The translations under genes were made by a program, and so were the position numbers. From Halalkalibaculum roseum (GTDB lineage Bacteria; Bacteroidota; Rhodothermia; Balneolales; Balneolaceae), in contig NZ_JAALLT010000003.1 in the NCBI RefSeq assembly GCF_011059145.1, positions 558,001 to 622,000 of the forward strand: 64,000 nucleotides of DNA. The letters are read 5' to 3'. Positions 1 through 9,305 of the stretch are shown here, piece after piece (the first letter of the stretch is position 1; each line of letters begins with the position of its first letter). The notes beneath the pieces were generated by a model. It was not told the DNA's origin and ran no database searches. It was given only the letters and a program-made list of their open reading frames with translations.

Positions 1-1
1 A

Positions 2-1132
2 TTCCTGTTCAGACAGGGCTGGCGTACTGCTATTAACCGTTTTGCAGAGGCCATGACCATTTTTGCCGTAATGTGTGCCGGTCTTTTCCCGGCTATTCAC
101 GTCGGTCGTATCTGGGTTATCTACTGGGTATTCCCGGTTCCGAACTCCATGGCGGCCTGGCCTAACTTTAGCAGTCCGCTGCTTTGGGACGTTTTTGCGG
201 TAAGTACCTACTTTACTGTTTCACTATTATTCTGGTATGTTGGTCTGGTTCCTGATTTCGCCACTTTGCGCGACAAGGCAAAGAGCAAAATTGCTAAGAT
301 ATCTTACGGCATTGCCGCCCTAGGGTGGACGGGGAGCTTCAGAAACTGGTGGAATTACGAGAAGGCCTACATGATTCTGGCCGGTCTTGCCACTCCGCTG
401 GTGCTTTCAGTTCACACTATTGTATCCTTTGACTTCGCGGTCTCCATGATTCCGGGCTGGCACAGTACCATTTTCCCGCCCTACTTCGTTGCCGGTGCTA
501 TCTATTCCGGTTTTGCCATGGTATTGACCCTGATGATTATCGCAAGAAAGATTTATGGTCTGGAAGACATTATGAATATCGACATCATGGAGAAAATGAA
601 TCTCGTGATGATGGTGACCGGAAACCTTGTAGCCTTTGCATACCTGATGGAAGGTTTTATCGCCTGGTATAGCGGTTATATTTATGAGCAGGGTATTTTC
701 TGGTTATATGCAACCGGACCTTATGCCTGGGGCTTTTACATTCTGATGTTCTGCAACGTGGTAACACCGCAGTTCCTATGGTCAAAGAAAATTCGCAGAA
801 ATGTAGCGCTCACTTTCGTGATTTCTATTATTGTTAACATCGGTATGTGGTTCGAACGCTTTATGATTGCTGTTGGATCACTGGCAACCGATTTCATGCC
901 CTCTAACTGGGATTATTTCTCTCCCACTTTCTGGGATATCATTATTTACATCGGCACTTTCGGACTGTTCTTCACTTTCTTCCTGCTATTCCTGCGCTAC
1001 CTGCCAATGGTCGCAATTGCAGAGGTGAAAGGTGTGATGCCGCAAGCCGATCCGCACAACTACGATGAAGAGACCAAAGAATTTGTAAACACAAAAGCTG
1101 AACCTGCTGTCGTTGATCAGCAAACCGCTTAG
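2..1132 (+). CDS. actC: Alternative complex III membrane subunit ActC (NrfD-like), 5' truncated
   Basis: Quinol-side membrane subunit of alternative complex III (ACIII), which oxidises menaquinol and passes electrons to cytochrome c or directly to an oxidase in place of bc1. The frame is open from base 2, so the gene begins left of the window and the ATG at 53 is internal. The remaining ~376 residues show about eight hydrophobic helices and the NrfD/PsrC-type segment [19 protein letters not shown]. The C-terminus is a short charged cytoplasmic tail. actD begins 10 bases after the stop, and actE, actF, sco and the oxidase genes follow on the same strand, as in the ACIII-caa3 clusters known from Rhodothermus. 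Identification rests on sequence character plus context. Confidence 0.93.
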   Translation, partial: FLFRQGWRTAINRFAEAMTIFAVMCAGLFPAIHVGRIWVIYWVFPVPNSMAAWPNFSSPLLWDVFAVSTYFTVSLLFWYVGLVPDFATLRDKAKSKIAKISYGIAALGWTGSFRNWWNYEKAYMILAGLATPLVLSVHTIVSFDFAVSMIPGWHSTIFPPYFVAGAIYSGFAMVLTLMIIARKIYGLEDIMNIDIMEKMNLVMMVTGNLVAFAYLMEGFIAWYSGYIYEQGIFWLYATGPYAWGFYILMFCNVVTPQFLWSKKIRRNVALTFVISIIVNIGMWFERFMIAVGSLATDFMPSNWDYFSPTFWDIIIYIGTFGLFFTFFLLFLRYLPMVAIAEVKGVMPQADPHNYDEETKEFVNTKAEPAVVDQQTA

Positions 1133-1142
1133 TAAGAATACC

Positions 1143-1688
1143 ATGGAATCAAACGAAAAAAACATTCACGGCGTACTGGCTGAGTTCAGAAATCCAAAAG
1201 AACTCATTGATGCTGCATCAGCCGTAGAAAAATCAGGTTATAACAAGTACGATACTTATGCCCCCTTCCCCATTCACGGAATGGAAAAGGCGATGGGGAT
1301 TAAGGAATCTCCTTTGGGCTGGATTGTACTTGGCGGGGCTACAGTAGGGCTTGTAGGAGCAGTAGTGCTTATGGTTTGGGTGATGGCCTATGAGTATCCC
1401 ATGAATATTAGCGGCAAGCCCTTAATCAATATACCTATTTATGTACCGATTGCTTTTGAGCTGACTGTTTTACTTTCAGCTTTTGCTGCAGTATTCGGCA
1501 TGTTTAAGCTGAATAACCTGCCCAGACTCCACAATCCTTTATTTAATGTAGAACGCTTTAAGAAAGCTTCCGATGACGGATTCTTCATCTGCATCGAAGC
1601 TAAAGATGATTTGTTTTCTGAGGAAAAAGTTACATCACTTTTAAACGATGCCGGTGCAACACATATTGAAACGGTATATGATAAGTAA
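1143..1688 (+). CDS. actD: Alternative complex III subunit ActD (DUF3341)
   Basis: Small membrane subunit of ACIII, DUF3341 family, about 181 residues from the ATG at 1143. That start is preferred over an in-frame one at 1113, which lies inside the end of actC. The pattern is the family's: an N-terminal soluble ferredoxin-like part (GVLAEFRNPKELIDAA), the conserved YAPFPIHGME stretch, two transmembrane helices at roughly residues 58-82 and 103-125, and a C-terminal soluble tail. Its precise role is unknown; in characterised ACIII it packs against the ActC/ActF membrane core. It is almost certainly co-transcribed with actC and actE. Confidence 0.92.
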   Translation: MESNEKNIHGVLAEFRNPKELIDAASAVEKSGYNKYDTYAPFPIHGMEKAMGIKESPLGWIVLGGATVGLVGAVVLMVWVMAYEYPMNISGKPLINIPIYVPIAFELTVLLSAFAAVFGMFKLNNLPRLHNPLFNVERFKKASDDGFFICIEAKDDLFSEEKVTSLLNDAGATHIETVYDK

Positions 1689-1817
1689 ACCCATTAATTA
1701 ATTCTTAAACTTTGCCTCTTAGATCCATTCATGTTTGATAAATTGGATGAAATGGAAAAAGGCAGAGGAAATGAACTTACTGAGGAGATCGACTCCAAAA
1801 TCACGAATAGAATACAA

Positions 1818-2804
1818 ATGACCAGTAGATTCTTTAAATCTTCGTTATTAGTAGCAATAACACTGCTTTTTATCTCCTGCCGCGGAGAAAAATTTGACCA
1901 CCAACCGGTCCATCCCAATATGAATATGGACCAACAGGAACGCTTCGAAGCACAGGAGCAAAACAGGTTCTTTGCTGACGGCAGAGGCATGCGTATGCCT
2001 GTTGAAGGTACCGTTGCGCGGGGTAATCTGCGAGAGGATAAAGCATTTTACCAGGGAATCAGCGAAGACAGCTCATTTGTGGATGAAATTCCGGTAACAG
2101 TTAACCGCTCCTTTCTTCAGAGAGGACAGAAGCAATACGAAACATATTGTACGCCTTGCCACGGTTCTACCGGAGACGGACAAGGAATCATCATGGTCGG
2201 ACGATACGGCTATGTTCCCGCTCCGAGCTATCACATTGATCGATTGAGAAATAGTGAAGACGGATATATCTATTCAACCATAGCCAATGGTATTCGTAAT
2301 ATGCCGGCTTACGCCCACCAAATTGACGTTGAAGACCGATGGGCGATTGTAGCCTATGTCAGGGCCCTGCAAAGAAGTCAGTACGTTCCCGAGAACGAGA
2401 TGCAGCAGTACGATGTAGATCTTGCTGCCCTCGATCAGCAGTATCAGCAAGCCCAAGAGGAAGAGATGGCTCGACAGGAAGCACAGTCCGGCGGTGGTGG
2501 AGAAGAAATTTCAGCAGCCAGAGGAGAACAGATTTACATGCAGAATGCCTGTCAGACCTGCCACTCACAAGACGGATCTGACGGTATCGGGCCGACACAC
2601 CTGAATATTTTTGAAAGAACCAGGCAATTGGCAGATGGAAGCACGGTTACTGCTGATGAAGAGTATCTGAGGGAATCTATTGTAAATCCCAATGCCAAAA
2701 TTGTTGAGGGTTATGACCCGGTTATGGCACCCTACAGTTACCTGAGTGATGCGGAAGTGCAGTCACTGATAGAATACATGAAAACAATAAGTGATAACCA
2801 GTAA
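1818..2804 (+). CDS. actE: ACIII cytochrome c subunit ActE with an extra C-terminal cytochrome c domain
   Basis: Periplasmic lipoprotein cytochrome c of ACIII, about 328 residues. The start at 1818 is chosen because it puts a lipoprotein signal (hydrophobic stretch ending LLFISC) at the N-terminus; an in-frame ATG at 1731 would add 29 charged residues before it. There are two heme-binding CXXCH motifs: CTPCH near residue 111, in the usual ActE domain, and CQTCH near residue 245, in a second domain. A Gln/Glu-rich then Gly-rich linker separates them. The second domain resembles the C-terminal cytochrome domain of CoxB encoded at 5497-6447, with about half of aligned residues identical by eye. 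The characterised Rhodothermus ActE is described as mono-heme, so the second domain is an elaboration that may carry electrons towards the oxidase. Confidence 0.9.
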   Translation: MTSRFFKSSLLVAITLLFISCRGEKFDHQPVHPNMNMDQQERFEAQEQNRFFADGRGMRMPVEGTVARGNLREDKAFYQGISEDSSFVDEIPVTVNRSFLQRGQKQYETYCTPCHGSTGDGQGIIMVGRYGYVPAPSYHIDRLRNSEDGYIYSTIANGIRNMPAYAHQIDVEDRWAIVAYVRALQRSQYVPENEMQQYDVDLAALDQQYQQAQEEEMARQEAQSGGGGEEISAARGEQIYMQNACQTCHSQDGSDGIGPTHLNIFERTRQLADGSTVTADEEYLRESIVNPNAKIVEGYDPVMAPYSYLSDAEVQSLIEYMKTISDNQ

Positions 2805-2818
2805 GTCTTTAAAGAATA

Positions 2819-4003
2819 ATGAGCAAAACCACTATAACTGATTCGCTGGAGTTCCCTTCCGACCTGAATATAACCAGAACACTGTTCGGTGTCGGAATTG
2901 TGGGTCTTATTGCCACTGCAATAGGCTATTTTATCAATCATGACCAGTTTTTCTTTTCTTACCTGGTTAGTTTCTCTTTCTTTTCCAGCATAGGTCTCGG
3001 CTGTCTCTTTTTTGTGATGCTTCAGCATTTGACACGATCACATTGGAGTGTGGCATTGCGCAGAATTCCTGAGAGCATCTCATCCAATCTTTGGATCTGG
3101 GGTCTATTCCTGATACCCGTTCTACTGGGCATTCATTCCCTGTATCACTGGTCTCATGCCGACGCAGTTGCGGCCGATCCTGTCTTGCAGGGCAAAGAAC
3201 CCTATCTTAATACAACATTCTTCATTATTAGACAGGTCGTTTACTTCGCTATCTGGAGCTTTTTAGGCTATCGCATGTACAATAAATCTGTTGAAATGGA
3301 TGAGACCGGCGACTGGGGTTTGCAGACCCTGCTGAGAAGGACCAGCGGACCCGGGATTTTTATATTTGCCATTACTTTGGCTTTCGCCTCTTTTGACTGG
3401 ATCATGTCACTTGACCCGCACTGGTACTCAACCATGTTTGGGGTGTACTATTTTGCAATGAGCTTCCAGGTTCTGTTTGCAACCCTCATACTGGTGATTA
3501 TGTACCTCTGGAAGAAAGGGCTGTTAAAGAACACCCTGCAAAAGGGACATATTTATGATCTCAGCGTTCAGATGTTCGGCTTCACAGTGTTTTATGCCTA
3601 TATCGCTTTTAGTCAGTTTTTGCTGATTTATTATGCCAACATCCCCGAGGAGACAGTGTGGTTTTTGGAAAGACTTAACGGAGGTTATGAATACCTGGCT
3701 TATTTCTATTTATTTGGAAGGTTTGTAATACCATTTATTGTTCTGCTGAGTAAGCGAGCCAAAACTAATTTCAAAATCGTAGCAAGTATTTCTGTACTGA
3801 TACTGGTTTCACATCTTGTGGAACTCTACTGGTTGGTAATGCCGGTACTGAATCATCACGGCGTTCACTTCAACTGGATGACCCTTACCGCATTCTTGGG
3901 TATGGGCGGAATTTTCATGGGACTCTTTTTCTATCGGTTTAAACAACAAAAAATGATTCCGATCAATGATCCGAAATTGGCAGAATCGTTAAACAAGCAC
4001 TGA
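2819..4003 (+). CDS. actF: Alternative complex III membrane subunit ActF
   Basis: Polytopic ACIII subunit of 394 residues, related to ActC but without clear NrfD motifs. About ten hydrophobic helices are visible, starting at residues ~20-42 and ~48-68, with conserved-looking segments such as SHWSVALRRIPE and HPWYST-type DPHWYSTMFGVYYF between helices. The start is an ATG 15 bases after the actE stop, so translation is probably coupled within the operon. In solved ACIII structures ActC and ActF form the two halves of the membrane core. An 88-base gap with a small hairpin (CAGGCA 4047-4052 pairing with TGCCTG 4061-4066) separates it from the next gene, so a secondary promoter there is possible. 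Confidence 0.92.
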   Translation: MSKTTITDSLEFPSDLNITRTLFGVGIVGLIATAIGYFINHDQFFFSYLVSFSFFSSIGLGCLFFVMLQHLTRSHWSVALRRIPESISSNLWIWGLFLIPVLLGIHSLYHWSHADAVAADPVLQGKEPYLNTTFFIIRQVVYFAIWSFLGYRMYNKSVEMDETGDWGLQTLLRRTSGPGIFIFAITLAFASFDWIMSLDPHWYSTMFGVYYFAMSFQVLFATLILVIMYLWKKGLLKNTLQKGHIYDLSVQMFGFTVFYAYIAFSQFLLIYYANIPEETVWFLERLNGGYEYLAYFYLFGRFVIPFIVLLSKRAKTNFKIVASISVLILVSHLVELYWLVMPVLNHHGVHFNWMTLTAFLGMGGIFMGLFFYRFKQQKMIPINDPKLAESLNKH

Positions 4004-4091
4004 TATAGAAATTTATATACCGTTAACATTAATCAGCTAAATTAACCAGGCATTTTGCTTTGCCTGCTGCAAACTTAAGCGTACTTATTTC

Positions 4092-4658
4092 ATGGCGAAC
4101 GAAGAACAAAATTATACGTCTGAATTTAAAACCAAGGTAGCCACCAAAGCACTGGAACAGGATAAGCAGAACCTGGACAGACTATCAGACAAGTACGAAG
4201 TGCCCGTTTCTCAAATTCTGAAATGGACCGTACAACTCGAGAAAGAAGGTGCGGATGCCTTTAAGGAAGAAGTACAGCCTGAAAGCAGTGATAGTGAGTC
4301 CCATATTGAAGACCACGAGTCGGTAGACGTTGAGGTTGATAATCCCGATATTGCCGAATCTATTTCCTTCGGGGTAATGCACGATGACCTCAACTACAAA
4401 CGCCTGATTTTTTGGAGCGTTTTGGGAATGATTTTGGTTGCGATATTTGTGAAAGGTCTTGTTGAAATGTACCAGTATAATACGACTGTTAGTCGAGACC
4501 GAATATCCGAAGAGAGTCAGTATTACCAGATCAAACAGCTCAATGAAGAAGCCCAAGAAACGTTGAATAGCTTCGGAGTTGTTGATCCGGAAGCAGGTAT
4601 TTACAGAATACCGATAGATAGTGCTATGAATGACATAGCCAACAGTAACGATAACTAA
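4092..4658 (+). CDS. Membrane protein with transposase-type helix-turn-helix N-terminus
   Basis: Protein of 188 residues with an unusual layout. Residues ~7-57 read like the helix-turn-helix of IS3-type transposase OrfA proteins (YTSEFKTKVATKALEQ, then LSDKYEVPVSQILKWTVQLE). An acidic, Ser/Glu/Asp-rich linker covers ~58-95. One transmembrane helix lies at ~105-127 (LIFWSVLGMILVAIFVKGLV), followed by a ~60-residue tail predicted outside the cytoplasm. The HTH would face the cytoplasm. No transposase catalytic domain or inverted repeats are nearby, and the gene sits between actF and sco on the operon strand, 3 bases from the next possible start. Domestication of an IS-derived DNA-binding module for regulation or assembly of respiration is an inference; a pure protein-protein role is equally possible. 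Confidence 0.8.
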   Translation: MANEEQNYTSEFKTKVATKALEQDKQNLDRLSDKYEVPVSQILKWTVQLEKEGADAFKEEVQPESSDSESHIEDHESVDVEVDNPDIAESISFGVMHDDLNYKRLIFWSVLGMILVAIFVKGLVEMYQYNTTVSRDRISEESQYYQIKQLNEEAQETLNSFGVVDPEAGIYRIPIDSAMNDIANSNDN

Positions 4659-4667
4659 TATGTGCGT

Positions 4668-5510
4668 ATGAAATCCGTAGGACTTGCCGTCTTTGTTGCA
4701 TGCATGCTCCTACACCCCATTTCGGCAGAAGCACAGTTAAATAAGCAAAAGCCGAAAGATGTTCAGGATGTAGGTATTGAAGAACATCTGGGAGATAAGA
4801 TACCTCTGGACCTGATGTTCGCTACTTCCGAGGGTGATTCTGTTACGCTGGCATCTTTGATGAAAGGGGATAAACCGGTATTGTTAAATCCGGTTTATTA
4901 CGAATGTCCCATGCTTTGCTCGATGGTTATTGAAGCGGTCTATTCCGGGGTCAGTGATTTAAAATGGACCCCCGGTGACGAGTATAATATCATTACATTC
5001 AGTATTGATCCGGAAGAGGATAGCAAACTTGCTGCTTCAACCAAAGACTCGATGATTACAAAGCTCGGTAGAGATAATGCCCGTGAAGGGTGGTATTTTC
5101 TCACCGGTAATGAAAAATCAATCAGAACACTTACTGAGGCAATTGGCTTTAAATACAAGAAAGTTGAAGAACAAGACCAATTTGCTCACAGTGCGGCAAT
5201 CATGTTTTTAAGTCCAGACGGCACGCTGACGCGCTACCTCTACGGTATCGAATTTGACGAATTTAACTTACGTAATGCACTTTATGAGGCGGCCGACGGT
5301 GAAGTGGGCAGTGTTACAGAAAGGGTATTACTTTATTGCTATCAATACGATCCTGACTCAAACAGTTATGTGGCGGTAGCCTGGCGAATCATGCAGCTGG
5401 GTGGCTTTGCTACAGCACTTATTCTGGGTATATTCATCGGTTTATTGTGGCTGAAAGAAAAGAATTCTAAAAACGATAAGAACATAAAGATAACGAATGG
5501 AAGCTCTTAG
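4668..5510 (+). CDS. SCO1/SenC copper chaperone for cytochrome oxidase
   Basis: SCO-family thioredoxin-fold protein that delivers copper to, or reduces, the CuA site of oxidase subunit II, which is encoded directly downstream. About 280 residues: signal peptide ~1-22 ending AEA, then the copper-binding CPMLC motif near residue 80 and the conserved distal His (QFAHSAA) near ~173. The C-terminal transmembrane helix at ~244-262 is a variation, since many SCO proteins anchor at the N-terminus. The start is taken as ATG 4668, with GTG 4662 in the same frame. The 3' end overlaps coxB by 14 bases, so translational coupling is likely. Confidence 0.92.
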   Translation: MKSVGLAVFVACMLLHPISAEAQLNKQKPKDVQDVGIEEHLGDKIPLDLMFATSEGDSVTLASLMKGDKPVLLNPVYYECPMLCSMVIEAVYSGVSDLKWTPGDEYNIITFSIDPEEDSKLAASTKDSMITKLGRDNAREGWYFLTGNEKSIRTLTEAIGFKYKKVEEQDQFAHSAAIMFLSPDGTLTRYLYGIEFDEFNLRNALYEAADGEVGSVTERVLLYCYQYDPDSNSYVAVAWRIMQLGGFATALILGIFIGLLWLKEKNSKNDKNIKITNGSS

Positions 5511-6447
5511 AGATTTTATCCTCCCCCCTGCCAAATCAACGGTGGCAAGCGAAGTCGATGCCTTGTTCTGGTTTGTTCACCTGAGTAGCCTGGTACTGAC
5601 CATTGGTATATTGGTTGCGCTGGCTTACTTTTTATATAAGTACCGCCGCAAGTCGGAAAACGACGTCACACCGGTCATCACGCACAATAACAAACTAGAG
5701 GTAACCTGGTCGGTAATCCCGTTGATTATAACACTCGTGGTATTCGGATGGGGTTTTCAGACCTATGTAACGATGACTACTCCTCCCGATGATGCCTACG
5801 AGATAAATGTGACTGCACAGAAATGGCTATGGAATTTCACCTATGAAAACGGGGCCAGATCAACCGGCGAACTGCATGTGCCCGCCGACCGGCCTGTCAA
5901 GCTTATTATGAGTTCAAACGACGTCATCCACTCTTTCTTTGTTCCTGACTACAGGATCAAGCAGGATGTGGTACCGGGAAGATATACCGAAACATGGTTC
6001 CGTGTACCTGAAGCAGGTGAATCGATTATATTCTGTACGGAATATTGCGGTACAGGACACTCCGACATGTATGGTAAAGTGATTGTCCATGAACAGGGAG
6101 AGTTCGAAAACTGGCTGGCCAGCAATCAGGGCGGCGGATCAAAGCCCGATGACCTGGCACCTGCCGAATGGGGCGAACAGCTGGCCCAGGAACAGGCATG
6201 CGCTACCTGTCACTCCGCCGACGGCTCCCAGATGACCGGACCTACCTGGCAGGGACTATTCGGTTCGAACCGGCAATTTACAGATGGAAATAGTGCTGAA
6301 GCCGATGAAAACTATCTTAGGACTTCAATACTAAACCCCAACGATGAAATAGTTGAGGGTTATCAGCCTGTCATGCCTTCGTACCAAGGCCAATTAAATG
6401 ACGAGCAAATCAATGCAATTATCGAATACATAAAGACGCTGAATTAA
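5497..6447 (+). CDS. ctaC: Cytochrome c oxidase subunit II with fused cytochrome c (caa3 type)
   Basis: Electron-entry subunit of the caa3 oxidase, 316 residues. Two transmembrane helices (~22-46 and ~68-90) anchor a periplasmic cupredoxin domain. The CuA ligands are visible in [12 protein letters not shown] near residues 183-194, with the upstream His in VIHSFFVPD; aromatic [11 protein letters not shown] matches the conserved electron-entry patch. A Gly/Ser/Pro linker at ~208-218 leads to a C-terminal cytochrome c domain with CATCH near residue 233, as in caa3 enzymes. That domain is close in sequence to the second cytochrome domain of ActE. The stop is one base before the coxA start. Confidence 0.96.
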   Translation: MEALRDFILPPAKSTVASEVDALFWFVHLSSLVLTIGILVALAYFLYKYRRKSENDVTPVITHNNKLEVTWSVIPLIITLVVFGWGFQTYVTMTTPPDDAYEINVTAQKWLWNFTYENGARSTGELHVPADRPVKLIMSSNDVIHSFFVPDYRIKQDVVPGRYTETWFRVPEAGESIIFCTEYCGTGHSDMYGKVIVHEQGEFENWLASNQGGGSKPDDLAPAEWGEQLAQEQACATCHSADGSQMTGPTWQGLFGSNRQFTDGNSAEADENYLRTSILNPNDEIVEGYQPVMPSYQGQLNDEQINAIIEYIKTLN

Positions 6448-6448
6448 T

Positions 6449-8191
6449 ATGGCAAGTGCAGAAGCTAGTTCTAATTTATCCAAAAAAGTTCAGGTTCAAC
6501 GGTATAAGCCGGTTGACTATCTGAAAGAAAACTACCTGAATGTCCAGAAAGGCCTCTGGTCTTGGCTTACTACCCTAGACCACAAGCGTATCGGGATTCT
6601 TTACCTGATTTCGCTTACTGTTGCGTTTCTGATAGGTGGAGTAATGGCACTGGGTATCCGCATGGAGCTGTGGACACCGGCCCAGACCTTCATTGAAGCA
6701 GACACTTATAACCAGCTTTTCACCCTCCACGGGTCAATCATGATCTTTCTCTTTCTGGTGCCTTCGGTACCGGCCGTATTGGGTAACTTTATCCTACCCA
6801 TTCAGCTCGGAGCGAAAGATGTGGCCTTCCCCAGGCTGAACCTTATGAGCTGGTATTTATATATGGCTGGAGCTGCTATTTCCATTTATTCTATACTTGC
6901 CGGCGGTATTGATACCGGATGGACTTTCTACACACCATATTCGTCATCCACTGGAGGTGCCGTTACAGCAATGACCTTCGGGGTCTTTATTATTGGTTTT
7001 TCCTCCATATTAACCGGTGTAAACTTTATCACCACCATACACAAAATGAGGGCGCCCGGCCTTAGCTGGGATAAACTTCCCCTCTTTTGTTGGGGCTTAT
7101 ATGCAACCAGTATCATACAGATTCTTGCGACTCCGGTTCTTGCTATCACAATTCTGCTGGTTGGTATGGAACGGATATTGGGCATCGGAATCTTTGACCC
7201 GGCACTGGGCGGAGATCCAATTCTTTACCAGCACTTTTTCTGGTTCTACAGTCACCCGGCTGTGTACATTATGATTGTACCTGGTTTTGGTATTGTTTCA
7301 GAAATTATTTCAACATTTTCGAGAAAGACCATTTTTGGATACTGGGCTATTGCGCTCTCTTCACTGGCCATTGCATTTATCGGTTTCCTGGTATGGGGAC
7401 ACCACATGTTCGTTTCCGGTCAGGCATCTCTGGCTTCCATGGTCTTTTCTTTCCTGACATTCCTGGTAGGTATTCCAACAGGTATTAAGATGTTTAACTG
7501 GCTCTCTACGATGTACAAAGGGTCAATAAAACTGGATACCCCATTATTGTATATACTGGGCTTTTTCTTCCTGTTTACCGTGGGCGGACTTACCGGTATT
7601 GCACTGGCCACGATCGCCATCGACGTTCACCTACACGATACCTATTATGTTGTGGCACACTTCCACTTTGTAATGGTCGGCGGTATGGTAATGGCCTTTA
7701 TGGGTGGACTTCACTACTGGTGGCCGAAAATGTTTGGCGTGATGTACAACCAGAAACTGGCCAAGCTAGCCTGCTTCCTGATTTTCGTAGGATTCAACGT
7801 AACCTTCCTGCCTCAATTTGTGATGGGGTCTCAGGGAATGCCGCGACGCTATTTCAATTATATCGACCAGTTTCAGTCATTCCATCAGATCTCAACGGTG
7901 GGTTCTTTCATTCTCGGTATCGGTTTCATATTGGCAATCGGATACTTTATTCACTCCATTTACTATGGCAAGAAAACTGTTGCCAATCCCTGGGGAAGCC
8001 GGGCTACCGAATGGCAAATACCTTCACCTGCTCCGCCTCATAACTTCGATTACACACCGGTTATGATTCACGGTCCTTATGACTACCACAAACCTATGGC
8101 TGACTTCCAGCTGGGTCTGGTACAGTCGGGCAACGGACACGACGCGGAACATTCGGGAGAGATTGACAAGAAAGTAGAAGCAGATAATTAA
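6449..8191 (+). CDS. ctaD: Cytochrome c oxidase subunit I, A2-type
   Basis: Catalytic heme-copper subunit of 580 residues that reduces oxygen to water and pumps protons. Seen directly: the CuB/Tyr motif in [10 protein letters not shown], the CuB histidine pair in WGHHMF, and the heme-ligand region [14 protein letters not shown]. The YSHP sequence replaces the glutamate-bearing segment of A1 oxidases and places the enzyme in the A2 group known from Rhodothermus marinus and Thermus caa3. D-channel-type residues are present in KDVAFPRLN. About 12 helices are expected. It sits one base after coxB and 27 bases before coxC. Confidence 0.97.
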   Translation: MASAEASSNLSKKVQVQRYKPVDYLKENYLNVQKGLWSWLTTLDHKRIGILYLISLTVAFLIGGVMALGIRMELWTPAQTFIEADTYNQLFTLHGSIMIFLFLVPSVPAVLGNFILPIQLGAKDVAFPRLNLMSWYLYMAGAAISIYSILAGGIDTGWTFYTPYSSSTGGAVTAMTFGVFIIGFSSILTGVNFITTIHKMRAPGLSWDKLPLFCWGLYATSIIQILATPVLAITILLVGMERILGIGIFDPALGGDPILYQHFFWFYSHPAVYIMIVPGFGIVSEIISTFSRKTIFGYWAIALSSLAIAFIGFLVWGHHMFVSGQASLASMVFSFLTFLVGIPTGIKMFNWLSTMYKGSIKLDTPLLYILGFFFLFTVGGLTGIALATIAIDVHLHDTYYVVAHFHFVMVGGMVMAFMGGLHYWWPKMFGVMYNQKLAKLACFLIFVGFNVTFLPQFVMGSQGMPRRYFNYIDQFQSFHQISTVGSFILGIGFILAIGYFIHSIYYGKKTVANPWGSRATEWQIPSPAPPHNFDYTPVMIHGPYDYHKPMADFQLGLVQSGNGHDAEHSGEIDKKVEADN

Positions 8192-8218
8192 TATAAACTG
8201 ATAAACCGAACGTAAATC

Positions 8219-8875
8219 ATGGCAAATCATTCAAGCGCAACTACGCACGCCAGCCACGTGCAGCATCATTTTGTTGACTCCGATCAACAGTTTGATGCGG
8301 CCAAATTCGGGATGTGGATTTTTCTGGTCACAGAGATCCTATTTTTTGGCGGACTTTTCGCAGCTTATATAGTATATAGAGCCTGGTATCCTGAACTCTT
8401 TACGCTGGCATCGGAAGAGCTTAACACACTATGGGGCGGGGTAAACACGCTGGTACTTATCGGCAGTAGCCTGACGGTTGCCATGGCGATCAAATCTGCC
8501 CAGCTGAACCAGAAGAAGAATATCATCATCAATCTGGGCATCACCATAGCTCTTGCCTTTGTATTTATGGTGATCAAGTATTTTGAATACACCCACAAAT
8601 TTGAAATTGGAATCTTCCCCGGTCAATTTTACGCTTTTGAAGGAATCGACCATCCGAAGGCTAATATCTTTTTCAGCCTTTACTACCTAATGACGGGACT
8701 GCACGGAATTCACGTGTTGGTTGGAATCGGCTTAATGATCTGGCTGGTTAAAAAAGCAATGAACCAAGCTTATGACAGCGAATATTATACACCCTTGGAA
8801 ATTACCGGGCTTTACTGGCACCTGGTGGATATCATCTGGATATTCCTGTTCCCCTTATTCTATCTAATTGATTAA
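8219..8875 (+). CDS. ctaE: Cytochrome c oxidase subunit III
   Basis: Oxidase subunit III, 218 residues, a bundle of about five helices that stabilises subunit I and its proton-entry region. The N-terminus is His/Ser-rich and short, so this is the bacterial form without the first two helices of mitochondrial COX3. Family features seen are MWIFLVTEILFFGG, the conserved membrane Glu in IKYFEYTHK, TGLHGIHVLVG and GLYWHLVDIIWIFLFPLFY at the end. It is on the same transcript as the flanking oxidase genes. Confidence 0.95.
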   Translation: MANHSSATTHASHVQHHFVDSDQQFDAAKFGMWIFLVTEILFFGGLFAAYIVYRAWYPELFTLASEELNTLWGGVNTLVLIGSSLTVAMAIKSAQLNQKKNIIINLGITIALAFVFMVIKYFEYTHKFEIGIFPGQFYAFEGIDHPKANIFFSLYYLMTGLHGIHVLVGIGLMIWLVKKAMNQAYDSEYYTPLEITGLYWHLVDIIWIFLFPLFYLID

Positions 8876-8896
8876 CTCTATAAAACACTCTGATCC

Positions 8897-9199
8897 ATGA
8901 GCGGACATCACATATCAACAGATAAAACGTTACTCTCGGTCGCCGGAGCATTATTTGTCCTGACAATAATAACAGTTCTAGTTCATTACCTGGCGCTTCC
9001 TCATCCATGGTCAATACTGGTTGCTATGGCTGTAGCTGTAATGAAAGCTACGCTTGTAGCTATGTTCTTTATGCACCTTTATTGGGACAAGAAGTTCAAC
9101 AGCATGCTTCTCATAGCATCTTTTGTGTTCCTGGCACTGCTGGTAGGCTTTACCATGCTAGACACCATGTTCAGAGAATTGCCGGTGCCTTCTTTCTAG
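8897..9199 (+). CDS. Cytochrome c oxidase subunit IV-like small membrane protein
   Basis: A 100-residue protein with three transmembrane helices (~15-35, ~41-62, ~70-90), matching the prokaryotic COX4 family that accompanies caa3 oxidases. The segment MAVAVMKATLVAMFFMHLYW is characteristic of the family. Its role is structural or in assembly. It is the last gene of the respiratory operon, 21 bases after coxC and 29 bases before a strong terminator. Confidence 0.88.
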   Translation: MSGHHISTDKTLLSVAGALFVLTIITVLVHYLALPHPWSILVAMAVAVMKATLVAMFFMHLYWDKKFNSMLLIASFVFLALLVGFTMLDTMFRELPVPSF

Positions 9200-9224
9200 A
9201 ACAAGACACCTTATAATAATTTCA

Positions 9225-9267
9225 AAAAATGCAGTGACTCTTAATGATGAGTCACTGCATTTTTTTT
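9225..9267. terminator. Bidirectional intrinsic terminator between coxD and ctaA
   Basis: A perfect 12-bp stem (9229-9240 with 9249-9260, arm ATGCAGTGACTC) encloses an 8-base loop. An A-run precedes it and a T-run follows, so it should terminate transcription from both sides. It lies exactly between the convergent oxidase operon and ctaA. Confidence 0.92.
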
Positions 9268-9305
9268 CATCCAATTTTTATGCAACCTGACCTGTTTGGT
9301 AATCT

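Noticed and set aside
4092-4270. Remnant of an IS3 element
   Set aside because: Only the HTH part resembles OrfA; no OrfB, no terminal repeats, and the frame continues into a membrane protein.
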